Shown piece after piece: positions 39,501-51,500 of a stretch of DNA of 64,000 nt. Location of the stretch: assembly GCF_032854445.1 (NCBI RefSeq), contig NC_088307.1, forward strand, positions 26,176,046-26,240,045, in the 5' to 3' direction. How positions within the stretch are numbered: position 1 is the first letter of the stretch; each line of letters begins with the position of its first letter. Source of the stretch: Liolophura sinensis (taxonomy: Eukaryota; Mollusca; Polyplacophora; Chitonida; Chitonidae). The position numbers and the translations under genes are program-made. Below the pieces are notes generated by a model. It was given only the letters and a program-made list of their open reading frames with translations. It had not been told where the DNA came from and did no database searches.

Positions 39501-42500
39501 TCTCCATTTTTCAGAATTGTTTTATATATATTTGTATAACCATCCAGGCTAGGCATGGCAGAGCTATCTTTCCCTTGCAACAGACACTCAGGCCCAAGCG
39601 TAACAGACCATTGCTCTCTTACAATGTATGACTGATATGTTTCCCTATTGGCCTCAAAGCGGCATGGTAAGCACAGAAGTGAAGAACCGTAGACTCGATC
39701 AATGGGTTACAAAGCTAAGACTCAAATTACATGTGCTTTAGGCGGGAAATGTTCCACCACATTGTCGTTTCTTTTTTTTCTTTTTCACCTTCCACTTTGC
39801 TTGCATTTTGCTCTTCAGGACGAGTGTGCCCGATTGGTCTGTTTTGACCCGATGCTACCTGGGAAATGTACGGGCAGCACAGGACCGCGAATGGATGGCA
39901 CATTCTGTGGACAAGGAAAGGTACGAATTCTGCTAATTGGTTTTCTTTGTAGAGTTGTCATGATAATGGCGACCTAGCCCCTCTGCCCCTCTGTATTTGA
40001 AAGGAAGGTATAATTTTGTTGATGGTAACATTGGACAATGCTCTGGCTTCAGAGCGCATGATTTTCTGCACAGGCACAAACTGCAGAATTTATTTTCTGC
40101 TAAAAAACCAACGAGGTGGTGTGTTCAAATCAAGTTGTTCCTTTTTCGACTGCGGGTTTTAGTCAAGATGTTTATCCGGTACATGGGGCAGGTTGGTTTA
40201 CTCCTGGCTCTCGTGTCGTCTGCGTTAAGGAAATGCACGGTCGTCATATATAAATGTATGTATGCTTGGGGTTTAACGTCGTACTTAACAATCTGACGAC
40301 GAGTAGTTTACACATACTGTGTCTTTTTGTGGTACCTAAGCGGTACAGCCGTCATATAAGCAAAAAAATTCTTCAGTACGGCGTTAAAACCATGATTCAA
40401 TTTAATGAATCGTGCTTAAAAGTCTTGGAACGAATCATGCAAGTCTTTATGCAAGTGGGACATGTACGTCACCTGTGTACATTCTTAACCCTTATTATTT
40501 TTGGGTAACATCAATCTGTTACAATTTACCGATTCTCTGAAAGGAAAACAAACGCTTATTGGAAATAGCTTGCAAAACACGACGTCAAAAGACAACGATT
40601 GTCACCCTTGACAATCGTTAAATAAATGAACTAGAACTGCAGTTATAAGGCTTCCATCAGGCTTTCTGGTTAATAGGTAAACCTTGTGTAGCGGATGACT
40701 TGTTGCCTTGATTGCTACAACTATCCCTCAGGTGCAGATATTTATTTTGTACGATAAACATTCGACTGTAAATATTCTCTGACTCCAAATACTTAATTGC
40801 CCTCGAAGAAAATAGTGTACATAGATTTGATATCGCAGCAGAAGCAAATATCGGCAAAATTTTAATCATTTTATCGCAAAACTATGCGACATAGGAAAAA
40901 TGGTTAACAGATTTATAACTAGGAGGCAAAATTACATCAGGAAAGGCAGTTTGTATATTTCAATTCAAAAGTTCCTTGTAACGTGACAAATATGCTAATC
41001 AGCTAATTTCCATAATGTTTTTGCAGATATCAGCATTTTTTTTTCAAACTATGCGTATATTTACATGATCTATCTATATACCAAGATTCAGCCTAATCGA
41101 CAACACCGTTTTAAAGGAGAAGATTTTTATAGGTTTTTAGTAAGTAACAACATGGCGACAAAAGTGGGTCACAGTCGAAGTTCAAATACGTGTCAAAACG
41201 TGACGCATAACATATAGATTACGACTTAGAACGGCTAAGTATGTAGTGTAGACAGCTTTAAAGTTATAGTAAAAAGCACTGAAATAATAATAATAACTAG
41301 AACTGCAAAGCAGTTTCGGCCGGGGTCCACGTCGTTTGTTGTTGTAGTTATCACAGTACGCTGTCAAACGGTAGACAGAATAGCTATATTTAAGTGCAGA
41401 ACGGCTTTGGTAAATCATTTACAGTCAACAAATTATATACCTGATTAGTGGCCGTTTACTTAAAGAACAAAACAATGGCATTAATATGTGTTTCTGAAAA
41501 GACTCTAGCAAGAAAACTGTTCATCATAGCTCAAGAATTCTGACTCTAATAATTGTCGAGTTACAAGTAAGATAATGAACGTTAAAATTGTCAACATTCA
41601 CATATTTCCACACTAACGCTAAAGACTAGTCCCGTTAACCATCCTCAAAGGCCAACTGGCTTGCATTCCAATCTGCGTCTAATGAATCCAGTAAATATTG
41701 CCTAACGCCAGTCAAAGGGAAATGATCGGACCAATGTAAACACAGCTAATTATAAATTGTCTCCCTTACACCGACAAGTGCAATGACAGTGTCGCTAGTT
41801 AAGACTCTATCAACTGTGAGCCCGCAGTTTTAGCCGGGGTTCAGGCCGTTTATTGTTGTAGTTATTCTATGCCATCAAATAGAAGACAGCATAACTGTAT
41901 GTCATCGTGCAACTGTTTTGGAAAATCATGGTCAGTATAGCAGAAAGCATTAAGTGAAATACAATAAACCCAGTCTAGTTCCCATCTAACTCCATGTAAA
42001 GCCATAGAATTAACATCTATTACTAACCAAAACAAAAAAAGAAAAAAAAAAAGAAAAAGAAAATGGTGTTATCATTTAAGCGCTTCTAGCGAGAAAACGG
42101 TTGGTCGTAGCTCAAATTCTTTGACATACTACAGAAAAAGCATGTCTTGGGCTACAATTTGGTGCATGTTTCACATTTCTAGCTCCCATAGTTCTCGAGT
42201 TACAGGTCATTGAAATTACGTAACCTAGTTTTAGTTTTTTTGATTTTATCTCAAAAAGTTACAAAGATAGGCAAAAAGTAAAAGGAGATTCGGAATCAAC
42301 GGATCAAAATACACCAGAATACGTTAAAATTTTATAAAGTTTCAGAACTTTTTGTGACTTCATAATTTCAACCAATGGCGAACTTCCAAAGTTTTGACCG
42401 GAAGTGAACGATCTTCACGAACTTATTGTAATTACCAACGGTCTAACTGCATCTCACATTTCAAAACAATCGGTTTGGTGGTTCTTAAGAAGAAAATGTT

Positions 42501-45500
42501 CAAAGGTTTTTAGTAAGTAACAAAATGGCGGCAAAAGTAGGTCTCGGTCGAAGTTCCAACCTATACCAAAACCTGACCCCTCACATAAAGATTACGACTC
42601 AGAGCGGGTAAGTATATAGCGTTGACAGTTTTAAAGTTATAACAAAAGCAAAGGACTGAGAATAATAATAATAATCAGTACAAGAACAATAGGCTTCCAA
42701 GCTTATAGCTTGGAAGCCTAATAAATAGCGAGATGTGAAAAATGTTACCCAACCACACAAGGATCGACTGACCGACAGTCGACGGAATGGGCGACTTATA
42801 AGATGCTTGTTGCAGGTTGGCAAAAAGTTTCATTGTTCACTGTCTCTGTTTGTTAGTGGTGCATTAAGGGGAAGTGCGTCCCGTACGGCGCGGACGGTCC
42901 ACAGCCCCGGGACGGGGGTTGGTCTGCGTGGGACTCGGAATGGAGCAAGTGTTCACGGTCATGTGGGGGAGGGGTCAAGCTGAAGAGGAGACATTGTGAC
43001 CAGCCAAAGTAAGGCTGACTAGGGTGTTTTGTAAAGGGATGGTTTCTTTCATCGAATATGGAGACAACTCATGTTGTATGAATATGAGTGGATCATTCAG
43101 CAACTAAATTTTGGAAGAAAATTCTAGAACGATTTTGACGTCATTTTTCGGATGGTGGTATTCGGATTTTATAAGATCTTGGAAGGCAAGAAATTGTTCT
43201 CTACACATAGTGTGAATACCACGTCACCATGTTCGGCTGAAGCACACGAATGTAACACGAAGGGAATTTTATATAGCCTGCATACCGTGTCGCTTTTCAA
43301 AGCAGGCAGGAAACGCCCTGTTAGCCGTTTGAGTACCACCCAACTTATAGGGTAATGGATCTAATTGTCTTTTCAAAATATTACGACACACTGACATGGT
43401 CAGCTGTCTTTTCTCCTTTGGAACCTTGTAGTTTCTTAACTTTTTTTTTAATCCAAACTTGTGACGACAGAGAATATAGGCAATGGACTTTTTTCCCCAA
43501 TTACTGATCTTTTACTGATTGTTCTTTTCTTTTAAGTTAAAATTTAAGTAAAGATGCCTGAGACTGTCAAGATTCTCGCAGACTTAAAAGGTTGTTGTTT
43601 TTCCGGTGTGTTGAACATTAAGAAACTTTCCTGACGTTTTCCATTGTTTCCCGATGTGAGGCTTTCCTTTGTCTCGGGCTAAGGACACGGTGATTAAAAA
43701 CAACATCGTATTTTCTCTCTTAACATAGATGCTGAATTTATATGACACATAACCAGAATATGTGGCCACATTAAAAAACCGTGTATATTCTTTTCACTTA
43801 AGGCCGGAATTTGGTGGAAAGAAATGTGAAGGCTCGGATGTAAAAGCAACATTGTGTAATGTTCATGTAAGTATTTATATATACATGTTTTAAGCTTTGT
43901 ATATCAGTTAGTTCATTGTTGGTACACCTAGATAAATGGTTGATGTTCACTGTATTCTGACAAAAATCGGCCACATTTTCCCGCTCTTTGGCGACTTCGG
44001 CCTGAGCAGAACAGGTCATTGTTCTCTAGCTATGCATTAGTAATACGTTACCAGTTTACCGATAAATCGCCATTGCAAAGGTAGGAATGAACAATTGACT
44101 ACACAGCTTGGACCTGAATTACTTTAGGAAGGGCAGGGTTCCTAATGACTCGTACAGTCACCAAAATGTTGAGTCCTTCTCTGTTGTCGCTGTCTCCACT
44201 AAGGATAGATAAAGTACACATTGTTCTTGTGACAGTTTAATGGGACTGGGTGGGGCACCATACCTGGTGTTTCCGACATGTCTTCCAGCGAGGTATCACC
44301 ATCAATTTTTCAAAATGCATTTAAACCAGCCAGCTACATGTATTATGAAATATTTTTCTTATATAAAATAATTTAAAATTCAGCTTGATATTTCCCGCAA
44401 GCAAGATAGGAAATAATAAAGAAAACATGACCTTTCCAAATCTTGTATTCTTGGTTTGTTATTTACAGTAAAAGTCTCAAAAACGAAATGCAACACATAT
44501 TTTCTATGCATTTAGTGAAACGCTTCTTGAGCATCGTCTGCGGATGGTCGTGGATTTCTCCCGGGTTGTGCCCGGTTTCCTCTCACCATAATGCTGGCCG
44601 CCGTCGTATAAGGGAAATATTCGTAAAACACCAATCAAATAAATAAATAAATAAATCTTGAGCATCGACGATCGGCTTTTGTATTTGTTACACGGAGTTG
44701 TCTCCCTTGTACTAGCCACATACACGTACTTCAATATGGATGAAAGTTTATAACTGTCAAAACTCTAAAGCACAGTTAGTCAAAATACTTGTTTGGGTAC
44801 GCTTTCTCTGTGCCGTTTAATTTGTTGTTTATTGCTCATTAAGGCGCGGCGTACTGCGAAGGTTTGGTTGAAAACATGTTCTTGTGGTTTTTGTCAGTAA
44901 TAAAAAAACAACTTTATGGAGAAACTTTCATATAAATCTGGACTTTCATATAAATTTACATTTATGATACACATTTACATTGTGATAGATGACAAATGGT
45001 CACACGTAACAGGTGAAATACGGCTGCAGCATAGAAAGAAAAAAAGCAGGGCAGCGACGACGGTGTGATAGCTGGCAAATGGTCACATGTAACAGGTGAA
45101 ATACGGCTACAGCGTAGGGAGAGAAAAAAAAAACAGAGCAGCGACGACAATGTGATAGCTGGCAAATGGTCACACGTAACAGGTGATATACGGCTACAGC
45201 GTAGAGAGAAAAAAAAACAGACGACAATGTGATAGCTGACAAATGGCCACACGTAGCCTCTTGTCAATTTACCTCGGTTAGGGTTTTATTCTAACTGTTC
45301 ATGTAAATGTTTAAACAGTAGAAATTTACACGCTCCCAAGCACCATAGATTAATCGGAATTAGGTTATTGAAATGCAGTTATGTTAATTGCAATTTGTTA
45401 AACGCCGCAATATGTGGTCTTGCATAAAGTAAAATGTCATAAGTGAAACGATTTGCTTGTATATATATTGTTCATGGTTTATCCCCCCCCCCCCACCCCA

Positions 45501-48500
45501 CCCCACCCCCCAACGGCCACTCCACCTGAGTGCATCGGTTGCCTCCACCAATGATATACTGTATTAAACAACAATAAATCAATTAATTAATTTTTTTCTT
45601 TTTTTTCTAGGATTGTGAACAATCCCAAATGTCTTTCAAAAAGGAGCAGTGCGCAGCGACAAACGATCGGCCACTGTGGGGAAGGACTTACTCCTGGGTG
45701 CCTTATGATAAAGATACAGGTCAGGGCGTCTAACCGTAATAAAAAGTTCCGCGTAATTCACTTCCGATGGGCAACTGAGAAACAGACAGACAGACAAATA
45801 AACCCCAGGAAATTATGTCAGCCATGTAATCGGCGTGAAATCAGTTGAGAGGCTCTGTCGGTGATACGGCTAACGTCATCTTGACAGCAACTGTTTATGT
45901 TAGCTTAGCTATACATCTTACCATCTCACCATCTTACCAAAGGTTTAGGGTTTCCGTTGGGCATTGTCTTGTATCCTATATAAGTTTGAGACACAGAGAT
46001 TCCCTGAGGCACTTGGGTAGACACAGAGATTCCCTGAGGCACTTGGGTAGACACAGAATAATGCATAAACCTGCTATAATCCACGCTATTACATCACATG
46101 GAACATTTTATTACAAAGCTCGTGAACTGGTTTTTTTACAGCACACGATTTAATTTTATTACGTTACGCGGGTGATGTTACATTACACGGAAATGTTTAT
46201 TACGTCACATGTTGTATGCTACATTACACGTGTATTGTTACACAAGACGGTGTAACAGTCGGGGTGGGGGTGGGTAAGGATGGATGTGGGTGGTACTCCG
46301 TGGCCCAGAAAGTGAGCACGCCAGCACGGCCCAGTGAGACAAGAGCCTTTCACCAACGCAGTCGCTGTGAGTTCAAGTCCACCTCATGATAGCTTCATCT
46401 CCAGCCGTACGAGGGAAGGTCTGTCAGCAATCTGTGCATGGTCGTGAGTTTCCCTCGGGCTCAGCCCGGTTAACTCCCACCAAAATGCTGGCCGCCGTCG
46501 TATAAGTGAAATATTCTTGAGTATGCTGTAAAACACAAATCATATAAATAAATAAATAAGTAACTGTCGGGTCGCTGATTAAGCCCCTGTATGATAACAG
46601 GTGACGCCTCTTGTGTGATGGACTGTAAGGCGGAGGGGCAGCGGATCGTTCAGAGACGGGCTATGCAGTACCAGGATGGAACAATCTGCGAGGGCAAGGG
46701 CACTGCCAGGTTTTATCGCTGTGTGGACGCCAAATGCAGGGTGAGGTGTAATATCGCTTTATCCTCTTAATCGGATCACGATAGTCTTTTGAGGGAGGGG
46801 TTTAATTTATTTTAGTTATTCACGTTGGAGATACAGTTTATGTACTGCGAAATCTGGAATTTCAACGTAAATAACATACAAATCTCGTTCTCGAATTTGA
46901 TTTCGCCCAAAGTTGCTTAGACGCAAGCAATTTCTCATTGTTTGTGTCACAAGCGATGCTAATATCAAATCCTCTGGATCATGTAAACTGCTAAACTATG
47001 CTGTATGGGAAAGGGTATACGGCAGCGGTAAAATTTACAAGAATTTCTCAATGTGGCCTTGTCTTGAAACATCTCACTAAACAAATCCTATTATAGTGTG
47101 CGTGTGAAAAACTTGGAGCAGTTCGTCTGTACAGGAGGAAAATTATTTTTGGAAAATAATCCGTGTTGGCTAAGCCAATCGCAATTCCTGTATTTATCAA
47201 AAAAAAAAAAAAAAACAAGAAATAAAAAAACAAAGAAAAAACAAAGAAAAAAACAGTTAAAATTGCTGCATTTCAGTAAATATCATAATCGTACCTGTAT
47301 ATTTATAGTGTTGAAATATTTATTTGCTTTAAAATAAAGTTTTAATGCGACGTCCTTTTAAACTTTAAAAAATTTATTACGGATTCTGAGCAGTATCAAG
47401 TGGTAGTTACAAAGGTAATTATTTGGTCTATTCTAAAATAATAACAAACATTAGATTAGATTAGATATGCACTGTTCGGTTTTTTTTTACAAAAACTCTC
47501 AGATATAACATTTAACAGTGGAAGGGTGTTAGACCCGTGAATCTCGAAGCTTTATTACGTAGAAGTGGGCCCTGTGTACCAGAGAGACGCATGTGTCGAA
47601 AAAACTCAAGTAATTCGGGGAGACTAGACTGTGCGTTTATCAAGTTTCACTAACTATGGTAACCTTCAGGGGGACATGTACATAATTAGGTTGTCAGATG
47701 TCTAACTGGAACATATAGAATGTCGTTTGTAAAAAAAAAAAAAGATACTTACTCCCAGTGGCATAGAGACACAACTAAGTAGACGTTATGTAACAAACCG
47801 CAGAGGGGATTGATCTGACTGACAAATGGCTTAATAGCATCGGTTGCCGGCTTGGACCGGAATAGCCACGTGTTGATGTGCGGTAGGCATCTTACAAAAC
47901 AGCTGCTTTGGTGAAGAGGAATGTGGTAAATCCACTTAATCTCCGGAATTTATTAGCCCTGTTTGGGTCAGAGGACATGCTGCCATTTCCAGGGGGGGAA
48001 TCGTTGAATGTCGTGACAATCCATCAACGGATGTTGTATTTCTCCAGCGCTTCAAGTCCTTGCTAAGATTGCTTTGTGCCATGACACTGAACAAATTGGA
48101 GTGAACGCGTATCACCGTGCTTTAATGCGATTTGGCCGCTGCTATGTAAGGTGTCTAGAAAAAGAAGACCCATTTACGCAGTGCAAAAAGGGAAAATTAG
48201 TTTGTTGAAAACGATGGAAACAGAAAATCAGCTTAGAAGTATATACAGTCAGCAAAATCACTGCCTTTTTAAGCTAACTGGTAGTTAATTAAATTTTAGA
48301 TAACTGACACATCAACGTGACACTGGATTTGTCTGGAATGCGGAAGGCATTGCACAGCAGGCCTCATTTCATCGGAGCATTATGGTTGGCATTGCTCAAC
48401 ACACGCATTACAGCCAAGTAATATACAAAGCCTTGCACAACATGCGCAATTCGTCTGCCGAATGCAGAAAGCCTGGCACATCATGCGCATTCGCCCGGTT

Positions 48501-51500
48501 AATATAGAAGGGCTTGCACAACATGCGCATTTCGTCCGAGCAATACAGACGGCCTCGCACAACATGCTCAGTTCGACCGAGTAATATAGAAGGCATTGTA
48601 ATATGGAAAGTAGAAGTCATTGTTCACCGCATACGTTTCCTCTGAACAGTGTGGAACATATTGCTCAACCCATGCATGTGTTAACAACAACGATAAAAGT
48701 GAGCTTGGTTTCAATGTTTCAAATGATGTAGCTATCTGTGAACCATCTGTCCTGAGAGTCGTAAGCTAATGAACGTGGGCAATGGTGTACTAGATAAAGA
48801 GCTGTTCATGTCTTTTTCTCAGAGTAAGGTCTGTTGTTGAATATTACTTAACCTGTGTGTGTGGTTTTTAAATAAATATTCATTACTTTTGTCTTTTTTG
48901 TTTCAATTTGCAGGGGTTTGGTTGTGACGGTGTCTTGGACTCGGGCATGGAGTTCGATAAATGTGGCAAATGCAACGGGAAGAGCAACACATGCCACAAA
49001 ATATCAGGAACTTACAAAAAAGGAGAAAAACAGAGTAAATCTGGTTCTCTTTACACGATGAAATAATACTGGATGTGTTGAAAGAGTGTTAGAAATACCG
49101 TAATTAAAAAAATATTATAGACAAAGAAGTTAATGTCAAAAAACTCAAAAGGATATTCATTCTGCTCCTGCCTTTTGTAAGTAATAATGGGAAATACAAA
49201 TAAGACAGGTGAGTGAAGGAGAAATATAGAAATAACAAAATAATAATTATTATTTAAAATACCGATAACAATCACATGACGTCTCCTTTCTCACCGCTAT
49301 ACTCGCAAGGCCAACCCCCTTCAAAGTTAAGCGTTAAAAACATGTATACTAACATAGGTGCTACTGAGAGGCCGTGATTAACGCTAGCTGTGATTGTTTC
49401 TAATAAACCAAGATTACTTAGTTCAACTGATTCGTTTCATTCCACTTATGTGCATGTATATATCAGTCTGACAGCATCGTTTCGTGTGTCACAAAGTGGT
49501 TCACGCATAACATGGTTGCAAGATCTTGTCAAAGCTCCAATGTAAAAGACAACAGCATAGGGAGTAACATTAGAGCAGCAACGACAATGTGATAATTGGC
49601 AAATAGCCACACCTATCCGATGAAATCCAGCTTCTTGTCATTTTTTCTCAGTTAGGGCTTGATTTCAACTATCATCTAATTGTTTAAATAGTATCGAGTT
49701 GTTCAACCCCTAGCACAATGACTTAAGCAGAAATCTGTAATAAAAATATGTAATACATGTAATGTTAACTGCAATATATTAGACGTAACTGGTATACATT
49801 TACTCAAAAATGTTGTCGTGTCATGACATTCATTGCTTGTCTTTCAGAATTCGTCACTTTCAGCTCTATTCCGATCGGCGCTACAGGAATATTAATCACC
49901 AACAAAAACAGACACACAGCTTTGTGTAAGTATAGGTGGCTTCTCGATGATAATATCATGAACAAATGCGAGTTTAAGTCAAGGTCATGTTTTCTTCGTC
50001 TGTAATCGTAAGTCGAAAGGTTTGCAGCAACCTGCGGGTAGTCGTGAGTCTTCCCGGATTCCTCCTGCCACAACATTGGCCGTCGCCGTACACGTATAAG
50101 TGACATATCCTGGAGAACGGCGTAAAACTCTATTAAAACAGATAAATATTACCAAAAATTAAATCATCGTTTAAAATTGTATGATACGATATAATCTGAC
50201 ACTGAATTGTTGATTATTACCATAAACCTGTATACAGAATATCTATAATATTGTTTCTGGCATTTCGTCTCCTGAATTCGGCAATATGTATCATCAGACT
50301 CGGGTTGGACATTTTTAAACTACAAGTGTACATTGTAGTATCTAATAATTGGTTTATTTATTTGATTGTTGTTTTGCTTTGGCGAGTCACCGAAGAAATT
50401 TCATAGATTACGTGCTTTCATCCCCATCATGTTAGGGAAGAGACTCGCCCGTCAGCGGATGTTAGACTGCTCAAACGGCTTATTTCCTACCAATGCCTCA
50501 CGAACAGTTCAAACTGGAGGATCTAAATATATCCCTGTCCAAGTCAGGATTTGAACCCGTGCCAAGCGTCTAACATTGATTGGAAGACGAGCACGTTAAC
50601 CCTTGTTCACAGCTCACTCGCCTGCTAATGCTTGAGTAGCTTAGAGTTTCAGCAAACTACCTCATGGGCGAAGGATCGATCGACAGCTTAACTAGCATAG
50701 TACTAGTTTAGCTGACATGTTATGAATGCCTCAATGAAGAAAAAGTACGTTCAGTTCCTTGCGCACGCTGCCTATATAGAATGAATGTGACTTTTAGAAA
50801 TGATAATGGCTGCATGTTAAGATGCAGATAAGCATTCATGGGGCTAGTATTGGTTATATGTTGTACTTGAACCGTCTGTCTTGGTGGCAGTGGTATGTAT
50901 ATCCCGATGACCCTTTCGGCCAAAGGTTTGCCCTACTCCGTTAGAGTGAGTGAGTGCTTGGGTTTTAACGTCGTACATAACAATTTTTCAGTCATATGAC
51001 GACGAAGGAATCCTTACAGTGCACCGCTCCTTGTTCCAGGGCGGATTTCCACCGCTCTTTTATCTAGTGCCGCTGCAATGAAACGCCTTACCGAAGCCGC
51101 CCCGCCTGGGCCATTATACTGATACGGGCCAACCAGTCGTTGCACTAACCCTTAATGCTGAGCGCCAAGTGAGGAAGTTACAACTCTTCTTTTAAGGTCA
51201 TAGGTGTGATTCAACCCAGGATTGACCAAAGATCTACCTCTCCCGAATCGGACGGTCTACAAACCGGCTATCGGGGCCGGACCTACTCCTTTAGATAAAC
51301 ACGATTTACTAATAGAGCTGGGCAAGGTTTCCCATTAGGCAGTCAATCGTAGTCCGTATAGAGAGAAGTGACGGTTATAAATCGTTGTAAATTTTGGAGG
51401 TAAAATTGTATGCTGGCGTGTTGCACGGTTTAGATAGTATACCACTGTAGAGAGCCTTTAGGTGGCAGGATAACGGAGGGCACAATGCCAATAACATGGT

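Larger units (their letters stand above)
39921..42856 (+). other. ADAMTS intron 12
   Basis: 2936 bp. A SINE-B tail fragment lies at 40252-40310 and SINE-like pieces at 40355-40395. The hairpin-ended repeat complex lies at 41069-42724. No exon is recognised. Confidence 0.6.
43867..45610 (+). other. ADAMTS intron 14
   Basis: 1744 bp with repeat Q copy 2 (44040-44125), a truncated SINE-A (44537-44655), a tandem block fused to repeat R (44985-45420) and a C-rich tract (45483-45511). Confidence 0.65.
45720..46600 (+). other. ADAMTS intron 15
   Basis: 881 bp with a 30-bp direct repeat (45990-46049) and a SINE-A (46264-46559) whose tail ends 41 bp before exon 16. Confidence 0.7.

Noticed and set aside
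44962-45267. Repetitive minus-strand frames with Cys and Phe
   Set aside because: They are translations of the ~85-bp tandem block at the head of repeat R.
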